A stretch of DNA of 37,828 nt. Origin: UBA8199 sp035358715. GTDB lineage: Bacteria; Verrucomicrobiota; Verrucomicrobiia; Limisphaerales; UBA8199. Both the position numbers and the translations under genes were made by a program. The DNA lies in assembly GCA_035358715.1 (NCBI GenBank), contig DAOPPX010000047.1:1-37828 (forward strand), read 5' to 3'. The notes under the pieces are model-generated. The model was not told the origin of the DNA. It worked only from the letters and a program-made list of their open reading frames with translations, and made no database searches. Positions 28,042 through 35,772 of this stretch are shown here, one piece after another. Every line of letters starts with the position of its first letter. Position 1 is the stretch's first letter.

Positions 28042-28497
28042 ATGGTCTCGACTCCAGTGCACGAACTGATTCCAGTGCTGCAGGTGGCCATCGGCCCGGT
28101 CATCCTGATTTCGGGCGTGGGCTTGCTGCTGCTGACGTTGACGAACCGCTATGGGCGGACGATAGACCGGTCGCGGCAACTGATGCGGGAACTGCGGGCG
28201 CTGCAGGGCGCGGATCGGCAGCGGCTCGAGGGGCAGGTCGAGATTCTCTATCGCCGCGCGCGGCTGATGCGGTTGTCCATCACGCTGGCGGGAGTGAGCG
28301 TGCTGCTGGCGTCGGTGCTCATTATTGTGTTGTTTCTGGCGGCGCTGTGGCAGGCGGGGATGGGGTTGCTGATCAGTCTGCTGTTCATCGCCTGCATGGT
28401 GGCATTGATCGGCTCGCTGGCGGCCTTTCTCCGCGACCTCTACCTTTCGCTCGGGGCGTTGAAGCTCGAACTGGAATATCGGGAGGCGCAGGATTAG
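28042..28497 (+). CDS. DUF2721 family membrane protein
   Basis: This 151-residue protein has three hydrophobic helices: near 8-33, 82-105 and 108-132. A charged amphipathic segment between the first and second (NRYGRTIDRSRQLMRELRALQ...RARLMR) is typical of DUF2721. No function is established for the family. ATG 28042 is preferred to TTG 28036. It converges with the CNNM-type gene, 36 bp away. Confidence 0.8.
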   Translation: MVSTPVHELIPVLQVAIGPVILISGVGLLLLTLTNRYGRTIDRSRQLMRELRALQGADRQRLEGQVEILYRRARLMRLSITLAGVSVLLASVLIIVLFLAALWQAGMGLLISLLFIACMVALIGSLAAFLRDLYLSLGALKLELEYREAQD

Positions 28498-28533
28498 CGG
28501 TCAGAGCCGGAGCGAATCAAGACGCGGCAGCCT

Positions 28534-29847
28534 TCACCCGGCCGCCGGCGGCCGCGAGGGCATAACCAGCACTTTGTCCACCCGATGCCGGTCCATGTCC
28601 AGCACCTCGAAGACGTAGCCGTGCGCCTCGAAAGTCTCGCCTTCCCGGGGCATGTGGCCCAGCCGTTTGACCACGTAGCCGGCGAGCGTCTGATACTCTT
28701 TGTTGGCGGGGTCTTCGACGATAAAGCCCGGCAGCGCCTGCTCCACGCGCACAATTTCCATCATCCCGTCAATTAGCCACGAGCCGTCCGGCCGCGGCGC
28801 GGCTGACGGCCTGGCCCGCTCATCCTGGGAAGGGAAATCGCCCACGATGGCCTCCATCACGTCGTTGAGGGTCACCAGCCCCACAATGGCGCCAAACTCG
28901 TCGGCCGCCAGGGCCAGGTGTTTGCCGCTCTTCTTGAAGGTCTCCACCAGTTGCAGCACGTCCTGCGTCGCCGGCACAATCAGCGGCGGCACCATCAGGT
29001 CTTTGAGATTCACCCCCACGCCGGCGGCGAGGTTGGCGTAAATGGCTTTCACGGACACCACCCCGACAACCCGGTCGCGATTGCCCTCGTAAACCGGGAA
29101 GAAGGAGTGGCCGCTGACGACAATCTTATGCCAGACCGTCTCGTGCGGGTCGTTGCGATTGAGCCAGATGACCTTGGGGCGGGGCGTCATGATGTCGCGC
29201 ACCATCAACCGGTCGAGGTCGAGCACGCTGGCGACGATGTCGCTCTCCACTTTCTGGAAGGCGCCCGCCCTGATTCCTTCCTGCATCAGCACCTTGACTT
29301 CATCCTCGCTCACCGTGGCTTCCTGCTGCGGCTTGATGGCCAGGAACCGGAGCAAGCCGTCCGTTGAAGCGCTCAGGAACTTCACCACCGGGTCTGCCGC
29401 CAGGGACAACGCCTGAATCGGCCGGGCCACCAGCAGGGAGATTCTCTCGGGCTGGCCCAGGCCGATGCGCTTCGGCACAAGCTCCCCCAGCACCAGCGAG
29501 AAATAAGTAATGACCAGCACCACCGCACCCAAGCCGATCGCGTTGCTGTAAACGCCCAAGCCGGGCACGCCCGCCAGCGGCTTGGCGATTTCCTCGGCGA
29601 TGGTCGCGCCGCCAAACGCCCCGGCCAGGATGCCCACCAGCGTGATGCCAATTTGCACGGTCGAGAGAAACCGGTTCGGCGACTCCGCTAAAGCCAGCGC
29701 CAGGCGGGCCCGGGCATTGCCCCCGCTGGCCAGTTGACGCAAACGGCCCTTCCGGGCGGTGACGATCGCAATCTCGGTCATAGCGAACACGCCGTTGACC
29801 ACCAGCAACAACAAGATGACCGCAGACTCAATCAGAATCGGCTTCAT
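28534..29847 (-). CDS. CNNM/CorC-family membrane protein (DUF21, CBS pair, CorC_HlyC)
   Basis: The domain order is standard: an N-terminal DUF21 membrane domain with about four helices (1-190), containing LGELVPKRIGL; a CBS pair (about 215-335) with VRDIMTPRPKVIWL and DEFGAIVGLVTLNDVMEAIVG; and a C-terminal CorC_HlyC domain (about 345-430). Family members act in magnesium/cobalt efflux or resistance and are often mislabelled hemolysins. The 437-residue length is normal. It is monocistronic and divergent from the GuaA-like gene, with 147 bp between them. Confidence 0.9.
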   Translation of the reverse strand: MKPILIESAVILLLLVVNGVFAMTEIAIVTARKGRLRQLASGGNARARLALALAESPNRFLSTVQIGITLVGILAGAFGGATIAEEIAKPLAGVPGLGVYSNAIGLGAVVLVITYFSLVLGELVPKRIGLGQPERISLLVARPIQALSLAADPVVKFLSASTDGLLRFLAIKPQQEATVSEDEVKVLMQEGIRAGAFQKVESDIVASVLDLDRLMVRDIMTPRPKVIWLNRNDPHETVWHKIVVSGHSFFPVYEGNRDRVVGVVSVKAIYANLAAGVGVNLKDLMVPPLIVPATQDVLQLVETFKKSGKHLALAADEFGAIVGLVTLNDVMEAIVGDFPSQDERARPSAAPRPDGSWLIDGMMEIVRVEQALPGFIVEDPANKEYQTLAGYVVKRLGHMPREGETFEAHGYVFEVLDMDRHRVDKVLVMPSRPPAAG

Positions 29848-29994
29848 GGCTGCAGGTTAGCAGCGATCGCCCTGCAATTCACGCCGGAAAGCATCTTTGT
29901 GCCGCGATCACTTTCTTCTCCCCTTCGCGCGAAAACCAGATAGCCTCCGCCGCGCAAATGCAGTACGACAGAATCCAGAGCACCTGAAACGCCT

Positions 29995-30927
29995 ATGAAC
30001 TACAGGACATTCATTGCGGAACAAGTAGCCGCCCTCCGGCGCGAGGTTGGCCGCGGGGTTGCCATCAACGCGCTGAGCGGCGGTGTGGACAGCTCGGTGG
30101 TCACCGCCCTGGCGCACAAGGCCCTGGGCAGGCAGTTGAAGACCATCCTCGTGGACAACGCCCTCATGCGCGAAGGCGAGCCGCAGCGCGTGGTGAAAGC
30201 GTTTCGCGGCCTGGGCATCCCGGTGGAACTGGTGGACGCGCGAAACCAGTTCCTGCGGGCGCTGAAGGGATTGACCGACCCGGAAGAAAAGCGGCAGGCA
30301 ATCACGGACACCTTCTACCGCGACGTCTTCGCCAAAGCGGTCAAACGCACCAAGGCGACCTTCCTCTTGCACGGGACTATTTTGACAGACATCGAGGAAA
30401 CCGTGGCGGGCATCAAGCGGCAGCACAACATCCTGGCGCAGATCGGCATCAATCCGCAGAAGGCCTACGGCTACAAGGTGCTGGAACCCCTGGCCACGCT
30501 GCGCAAGGACGGCGTGCGCCGCGTGGCGGGATTGCTGGGGCTGCCGGCGAGCATCACCAAACGCATCCCGTTCCCCGGCCCCGCGCTGGCAACCCGCATC
30601 GTGGGCGAAGTCACCAAACAGCGCCTGGATACCGTGCGCCGGGCCACCGCCATCGTCGAAGAGGAACTCCGCAACACCGGCGCCTTCCAATACCTGGCGG
30701 TGCTGCTCAACGACCGCGCCACCGGCATTCGCCACGGCAAGCGCGAGTTTGGCCAGATTATCGTGGTGCGCTGCATTGACAGCGTGGACGCGCGCAAGGC
30801 AACCGTGCGGGAGTTGTCGTGGCCGACGCTGCACCGGCTGAGCCGGCGCATCACGGCCATCCCCGGCGTCAACCGGTGCGTGTATGATCTGACGCCCAAG
30901 CCCCCCGCCACCGTGGAATACATCTGA
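29995..30927 (+). CDS. GuaA-type ATP pyrophosphatase without glutaminase domain, divergent GMP synthase homologue
   Basis: It corresponds to the synthetase half of GMP synthase (XMP + ATP + NH3 to GMP), like the archaeal two-subunit GuaAb. The PP-loop is LSGGVDSS (27-34); IPFPGPALATRIVGEV (191-206) and the terminal KPPATVEYI (302-310) match GuaA. The region that in GuaA reads about KSHHNVGGLP is changed here to KRQHNILAQI (141-150), so the nucleotide acceptor may differ. No class I glutaminase is fused or adjacent. It leads a three-gene set with HisF-like (34-bp gap) and PurF-like (24-bp gap) genes. No Shine-Dalgarno is visible. Confidence 0.8.
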   Translation: MNYRTFIAEQVAALRREVGRGVAINALSGGVDSSVVTALAHKALGRQLKTILVDNALMREGEPQRVVKAFRGLGIPVELVDARNQFLRALKGLTDPEEKRQAITDTFYRDVFAKAVKRTKATFLLHGTILTDIEETVAGIKRQHNILAQIGINPQKAYGYKVLEPLATLRKDGVRRVAGLLGLPASITKRIPFPGPALATRIVGEVTKQRLDTVRRATAIVEEELRNTGAFQYLAVLLNDRATGIRHGKREFGQIIVVRCIDSVDARKATVRELSWPTLHRLSRRITAIPGVNRCVYDLTPKPPATVEYI

Positions 30928-30961
30928 GGAAAGATTCAGCCCAAGCACCGGACTTAATTCT

Positions 30962-31729
30962 ATGCAGCCGAAGATTCGCATCATGCCCTGCCTGGACATG
31001 CAAAACGGGCGGGTGGTCAAAGGCGTGCGTTTCGTGGACATCAAGGACGCCGGGGACCCGGCAGCCTGCGCCAGGGCGTATTGCGCGGCAGGCGCCGACG
31101 AACTGGCCATGCTGGACATCACCGCCACCGTCGAAAACCGCGGCACCCTGCTGGAGGTTGTCAAACAGGTGGCGGCCGTCACGACCATTCCCTTCACGGT
31201 GGGCGGCGGCATCAAGGATGTAGCCTCGGCACGCGCCGTCATTGGGGCCGGCGCGAATAAGGTGTCCACCAGCAGCGCTGCGTTTCGCAATCCAAAGGTC
31301 ATCGCCGAAATGATCCGCGAACTCGGGGCGGACAAGGTCACCGTAGCGATTGACGTGGACCGCAACCCGGCGCTCCCCTCGGGCTACGAGGTGTTTGTGG
31401 ACGGCGGGCGCACCGCGACCGGCGCAGACGCGCTGGAATGGGCGCGGCAGGTCGCCGGCTACGGCGTGCGCTGCATTCTCCCAACCAGCAAGGCGACCGA
31501 CGGCGCCCGAACCGGATTCGATCTGCCGTTGATCCGCATGATCGCGTCAGCCACCCGGGCGGAGGTCGTGGCTTCAGGCGGAGCGGGGACCATGGAACAC
31601 TTCCGCGAAGCCGCTGAGGCGGGGGCGGTGGTGCTCCTGGCGGCCTCGGTGTTTCACTTCGGCCTGATTCGCATCCCGGAACTCAAGCAGCACCTGCGAA
31701 GCTGCGGCCTGAACGTAAGCCCCGGCTAA
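30962..31729 (+). CDS. hisF: HisF homologue (imidazole glycerol phosphate synthase cyclase subunit)
   Basis: HisF is a beta/alpha barrel that uses ammonia from HisH to turn PRFAR into imidazole glycerol phosphate and AICAR. Both catalytic Asp are present: Asp12 in CLDMQNGRVVKG and the one in VAIDVDRN. Phosphate-binding loops FTVGGGI, VASGGAG and AASVFHF are intact. Differences from typical HisF are KATDG for xDRDG after ILPTS and GANK for GADK, a position near the HisH-facing side in Thermotoga HisF. No hisH or other his gene is in the window. It may be the organism's normal HisF or a paralogue working with its two neighbours. Confidence 0.8.
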   Translation: MQPKIRIMPCLDMQNGRVVKGVRFVDIKDAGDPAACARAYCAAGADELAMLDITATVENRGTLLEVVKQVAAVTTIPFTVGGGIKDVASARAVIGAGANKVSTSSAAFRNPKVIAEMIRELGADKVTVAIDVDRNPALPSGYEVFVDGGRTATGADALEWARQVAGYGVRCILPTSKATDGARTGFDLPLIRMIASATRAEVVASGGAGTMEHFREAAEAGAVVLLAASVFHFGLIRIPELKQHLRSCGLNVSPG

Positions 31730-31753
31730 CTCACACTACCTGACAGACTGGTT

Positions 31754-33154
31754 ATGGGCGGCTATTTCGGTGTGGTTTCAAAGGAAGACTGCGTCAACGA
31801 CCTCTTCTACGGGACGGACTACCATTCGCATTTGGGCACCCGCCGCGGCGGGCTCGCGGTGCATAACGGCACGGGCTGCACCCGGTTCATCCACGACATC
31901 AGCAACGCCCAGTTCCGGTCCAAGTTCGAGCACGACGTCCTCAAGCTCAAGGGGCGGATGGGCATCGGCGTGATCAGCGACACGGAGGATCAGCCCCTCA
32001 TGATCGGCTCCCACCTGGGCAATTACGCCCTCGTCACCGTCGGGCGCATCTTAAACCTGGCCCAACTGGTCCGGAAAGCCTACGCCCTGCGCTCAGCCCA
32101 CTTTTCGGAGATGAGCGGGGCGGAGGTGAACCCCACGGAACTGGTGGCGCTCTACATCAACCAGGGGGCGACCTTCGCCGAGGGCATCCAAATCGCGCAG
32201 GAGGCGGTCGAGGGATCGTGCTCGATGCTGCTGCTGACGGATCACGGTGTTTACGCGGCCCGCGACAAGCTGGGGCGGACGCCGATTATTCTGGGGCGGA
32301 AGCCGGGCGCGCACGCCGCGACGATGGAGACCTGCGCGTTTCCAAACCTGGGATACGAGACGGTGCGCGACCTGGGGCCGGGAGAAACCGTGCGGCTGAC
32401 GCCGGAGGGCGTCGAGCCGGTCGCCCTGCCGCGCTCGCGCTGCCAGATCTGCGCGTTCCTCTGGGTTTACTACGGTTATCCGGCGTCCACCTACGAGGGC
32501 ATCAACACGGAGGATTGCCGCTACCGGTGCGGGGCCGCGCTGGCCCGGCGGGACAAGACGTCCGTGGACGTGGTGGCGGGCATTCCCGACTCAGGCACGG
32601 GCCACGCGATGGGTTACGCGCAGGCGAAGGGGGTGCCGTTCCAGCGGCCATTCGCGAAGTACACACCGACCTGGGCGCGGAGCTTCATGCCGCAGGACCA
32701 GACCACGCGGGACCTGGTGGCGCGTATGAAGATCATCCCTATCAAGGAGCTGATTCAGGGCAAGCGGCTGCTGTTCTGCGAGGACTCGATCGTGCGCGGC
32801 ACCCAGCTCACCGACACGGTCCGGCGCATTTTTGACTTCGGGGCGAAGGAAGTCCACATGCGACCCGCCTGCCCGCCGTTGATCTTCGGCTGCAAGTTCC
32901 TCAACTTTTCCCGCTCCAAGTCAGAACTGGACCTGGCCGGCCGCCGCGCCATCCGCGAAATGGAAGGGCAGGATGGCCCGCCGCCACCCGAATACGTGAA
33001 TCCCGACTCGGAGAAACACCATGCTATGGTGGAGCGCATCCGCCATCGGCTGGGACTGACCACGCTCCAGTATCAGCAACTCGACGACCTGGTCAAATCC
33101 ATCGGCCTGCCGAAGGAGCGGCTGTGCACCTATTGCTGGGATGGGAAGGAGTAA
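31754..33154 (+). CDS. PurF-like protein with intact PRPP domain and degenerate glutaminase domain
   Basis: Canonical PurF makes phosphoribosylamine from PRPP with ammonia released by an N-terminal Cys. Here the start is MGGYFGVV, so the nucleophile Cys is Gly. The RYST-type Arg segment reads VISDT (73-77) and the HNGN segment reads TVGR (95-98), so glutamine binding is also lost. The phosphoribosyltransferase domain keeps the PRPP loop FCEDSIVRGT (341-350). Likely [4Fe-4S] ligands remain: Cys233, Cys380, Cys458 and Cys461. There is no alternative upstream start; an in-frame stop lies at 31727. I recall similar MGG-starting homologues annotated as amidophosphoribosyltransferase in Clostridia and Bacteroidota, but their function is not clear to me. 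Confidence 0.82.
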   Translation: MGGYFGVVSKEDCVNDLFYGTDYHSHLGTRRGGLAVHNGTGCTRFIHDISNAQFRSKFEHDVLKLKGRMGIGVISDTEDQPLMIGSHLGNYALVTVGRILNLAQLVRKAYALRSAHFSEMSGAEVNPTELVALYINQGATFAEGIQIAQEAVEGSCSMLLLTDHGVYAARDKLGRTPIILGRKPGAHAATMETCAFPNLGYETVRDLGPGETVRLTPEGVEPVALPRSRCQICAFLWVYYGYPASTYEGINTEDCRYRCGAALARRDKTSVDVVAGIPDSGTGHAMGYAQAKGVPFQRPFAKYTPTWARSFMPQDQTTRDLVARMKIIPIKELIQGKRLLFCEDSIVRGTQLTDTVRRIFDFGAKEVHMRPACPPLIFGCKFLNFSRSKSELDLAGRRAIREMEGQDGPPPPEYVNPDSEKHHAMVERIRHRLGLTTLQYQQLDDLVKSIGLPKERLCTYCWDGKE

Positions 33155-33276
33155 ACCTCTCTCGACGCCATAGGCTTGGCGGGTCGCGGCCGAGGTCGTG
33201 AGCTTGAAACACCCCGGGGCGCGCGAGATCCGCGAAAGCGCGCGAACCAGGGTAGGCGCCCTTGTCTTCGTCAGTT

Positions 33277-34302
33277 CTATTCGTGTACCCGCACCAGTGT
33301 CTTCACAGCCCGATTGCCGGCGGCCATGGACCGAAACAGAAGGGGCAGTTCGCTCAACGAGCATTCGCCGTCCACAAAGTCGTCGGCCCGCACAACGCCG
33401 GCTTCGATGAACTCGAGGGCGCGCCGAACCGTCCGCGGCGTGTGATGGAAACTGGCCAGTAGCGTGAGGTTGGAATAATGGATGAGCGCGGTGTCGAGCG
33501 AAATCGTCGTGCCGGCGGGGCAGCCGCCGAAGAAGTTAACCGTGCCGCCTTTCCGGACCAGCCGCACTGCGGCTGCCCAGGTCTCGGGCTTGCCAACGGC
33601 CTCGATGACCGTGTCGAACCTCGTCCCGGGAGGAGCGGCCGCCTCCGCGCCACTCTGCCCTTCGACGCTCGGGATCAGGTCCGCGCCAAGACGCCGGGCG
33701 GTCTCCAGGCGCTTCTTGCCCCTGCCGGCGACGGTCACCTGGCAGCCCAGGTGCCTGGCCAGCGCGACAAACATCAGGCCGATCGGGCCGGCGCCGATCA
33801 CCAGCACCCGTTGCCCCGGGCTCAACTGCGCGTCTTCGATTCCCTGCACTACGCAAGCCAGCGGCTCCACCAGGGCTGCGTCGGAGAAATCCGTCTCCGG
33901 CTTGAGCCGCAGCAGGTTCTTCTGCACGATCCGCGCCGGCACAACGATGGACCGGGCATAGGCGCCGTTCAGGAACAACAAGTCGTCACACAGGTTCTCC
34001 TGGCGGTGCCGGCAGTAGAAACACTCCCCACAGGGCGCCGAGTTGGCAACCGCCACCCGGTCCCCCACTTGCCAACCCGACACGCCCGGCGCCAGCTCCG
34101 AAATGACGCCCGCAAACTCGTGCCCGAAGCGGGTGGGCGGGATGAGCATCCTGGCATGGTAACCGCGCTTGAAGACCTTCAGGTCAGTGCCGCAGGTGAG
34201 CGCAGCCTGGATTTTAATCCTCGCCTCGCCCGCTTTAAGCGGCTGCAATGGGAGGTATTCCACCCGAATCTCTTCCTTGCCGTGCAGGACAGCGGCTCTC
34301 AT
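33277..34302 (-). CDS. Zinc-dependent medium-chain alcohol/sugar dehydrogenase
   Basis: This is an NAD(P)-linked MDR dehydrogenase of the sorbitol/threonine dehydrogenase type. Catalytic-zinc residues lie in LTCGTDLK and RFGHEFAG. The structural-zinc motif is CGECFYCRHRQENLC (four Cys), and the Rossmann loop is VIGAGPIG. Start ATG 34302 (MRAAVLHGKEEIRVEYL) gives 341 residues; the longer frame adds unrelated residues. It converges with the PurF-like gene across a 122-bp gap. The substrate cannot be assigned from sequence. Confidence 0.88.
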   Translation of the reverse strand: MRAAVLHGKEEIRVEYLPLQPLKAGEARIKIQAALTCGTDLKVFKRGYHARMLIPPTRFGHEFAGVISELAPGVSGWQVGDRVAVANSAPCGECFYCRHRQENLCDDLLFLNGAYARSIVVPARIVQKNLLRLKPETDFSDAALVEPLACVVQGIEDAQLSPGQRVLVIGAGPIGLMFVALARHLGCQVTVAGRGKKRLETARRLGADLIPSVEGQSGAEAAAPPGTRFDTVIEAVGKPETWAAAVRLVRKGGTVNFFGGCPAGTTISLDTALIHYSNLTLLASFHHTPRTVRRALEFIEAGVVRADDFVDGECSLSELPLLFRSMAAGNRAVKTLVRVHE

Positions 34303-34413
34303 AGCTGGGCCAATATATACCCGGGCCGCCGCGCAAACAGAAGAAAACTCCTGACCCAACCGCCTGGCGCGGCTGTGGAATCGCAAGTGGCGCCCGTGCC
34401 CCGGGGTGCAGCG

Positions 34414-35403
34414 TTAGGCCGAACCGGAACGGGTGAGAAGGCGCTTGAGCAGAAAACTCCCGGCCACGACCGCGACCACCGCCAGAATAATCCACCAGGG
34501 CTTCCTGGATTCAGGCGCGGGGGGGGGCTCGGCGGCAGGCGGGTCTGCTTCCGTGGCCACCGGGGTTTCCCGCGCGGGCCGGGTGCTCGCTGCGAGCTGC
34601 GGTTTGGGCTGCTCGACCAGGTTTGTGTCTGCCGCCCGCGCTGCGGCTAGCTTGGCTTCCTCCTCGGCGACGATGCGCCGGGTTTCCTCGCGGATCGGCT
34701 CCAGGTTCACCGGGCGGGCCTTCCATTCGATGCCGTACTGGTCGTAGCCCCTGCTCATAAACACGTAAACATCCAGCGCGTGCCGGGCATTGAGATCAGG
34801 CTCGGGGATGCCGCAATACTTGCGAATCGCATAGCGCCAGCTCTCGATGTCCGCTTCGGTTGTCCCCTCCGGTTTCGGATTCGCGTCGTAAAGCTGCCGC
34901 AGCAAAGCCGCGCCACCGCGCATATTCTGGAACACGTCCGCCTTCAGCTCATCGGGCGTCTTGCCAATCAGCGCCGCCGCTTCGATCAGGCTATGGCCGA
35001 AATACTTGTTGTCCCACAGTGACATGATGCCAAAGGGCCGCGGCATGCCGTTGTCTGGCGACTCGGTTTCGCCGGGCGGCCAGGTTAAGTGCTCCCAGCG
35101 CGTCTCGGCAAACGCCACCCCCTTGAGAATATCCGCCGGCACATTAAACTCCTTGGCCGCCGCCTCAAACAAAGCCGGGTAGTTCGCCGCCTTCATCTTG
35201 GCAGTGAACTCAGCGATCGCCTTTTCCCGCCTCAAGTCCTCCTCAATCGTGGCCGGGTCCGCGCCAGCAGCCTGTCCTGCATTCTCCGCCGTTGGGGCCA
35301 CGGCGGCGCCGGCATCGGCCCCCGGCGGAGGCTTGACGGAACCCATCAACGACCCGCCCGCGCCGACAGCGCAGACCAGGAGAATACGCGCGATTCTTTT
35401 CAT
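34414..35403 (-). CDS. Lytic-transglycosylase-like protein with C-terminal membrane anchor
   Basis: Residues 1-22 form a signal peptide-like segment. An SLT-like lysozyme-fold domain spans about 75-230: the putative catalytic Glu100 lies in GVAFAETRWEH and is followed by FGIMSL (124-129), the family's GxMQ-like position. An Ala/Glu-rich coiled segment and a Pro-rich linker lead to a hydrophobic anchor near 304-321 (WWIILAVVAVVAGSFLL) with a basic end. The enzyme would cut peptidoglycan or bind it; GlcNAc-MurNAc contacts cannot be verified. ATG 35403 is chosen because the signal peptide starts there. Confidence 0.7.
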   Translation of the reverse strand: MKRIARILLVCAVGAGGSLMGSVKPPPGADAGAAVAPTAENAGQAAGADPATIEEDLRREKAIAEFTAKMKAANYPALFEAAAKEFNVPADILKGVAFAETRWEHLTWPPGETESPDNGMPRPFGIMSLWDNKYFGHSLIEAAALIGKTPDELKADVFQNMRGGAALLRQLYDANPKPEGTTEADIESWRYAIRKYCGIPEPDLNARHALDVYVFMSRGYDQYGIEWKARPVNLEPIREETRRIVAEEEAKLAAARAADTNLVEQPKPQLAASTRPARETPVATEADPPAAEPPPAPESRKPWWIILAVVAVVAGSFLLKRLLTRSGSA

Positions 35404-35474
35404 AAGTAAGCTTAGCTCCCAAGCTACCGCCTCGCTGCCGGAAAAGCAGCCCTTTTTTTCTATGCCCAAGCTCT

Positions 35475-35550
35475 GGGAGGACGAGCGTCCCCGCGAACCC
35501 CAACTTCTCGATGCCTCGAAATCAGGGCTCGCGGGGACGCTTGCTCTCCC
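35475..35550. repeat. Imperfect 26-bp inverted repeat, AGCGTCCCCGCGA type
   Basis: Arm 35475-35500 pairs with 35525-35550 at 22 of 26 positions around the shared core AGCGTCCCCGCG; the spacer is 24 nt. It is a different sequence family from the palindromes at 6876 and 16442. Confidence 0.8.
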
Positions 35551-35632
35551 GGCCCGGGTTTGCCGAATGTTTACGGCGAAAAAGCGCGAACCCTATAACA
35601 ACAAGTCCCCTCCGATGGAAACGACTACAGTG

Positions 35633-35703
35633 CGCCGCGTGAGGGCGTGCGGCCTACAGCCGTCCTCCCCCTTTCCCTATAGGCCGCGTGCCCTCACGCG
35701 GCG
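35633..35703. repeat. Imperfect 24-bp inverted repeat, CCGCGTGAGGGC type
   Basis: Arm 35633-35656 (CGCCGCGTGAGGGC...) pairs with 35680-35703 at 22 of 24 positions. The only mismatch is a two-base block, and the spacer is 23 nt, C/T-rich. It lies about 80 bp from the preceding palindrome. Confidence 0.82.
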
Positions 35704-35772
35704 TTGGGTGTGAGATACGCGGGCTAGTGTCGTTTCACATGTTTCGCGCGTGGCCAACTGCATTAACACGCC

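Larger units (their letters stand above)
35404..35772. other. Gene-free spacer containing two palindromic repeats
   Basis: About 370 bp between two minus-strand genes have no convincing coding sequence. The upstream promoter of the transglycosylase-like gene must lie here. The rest is dominated by the imperfect palindromes at 35475-35550 and 35633-35703. Confidence 0.7.
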
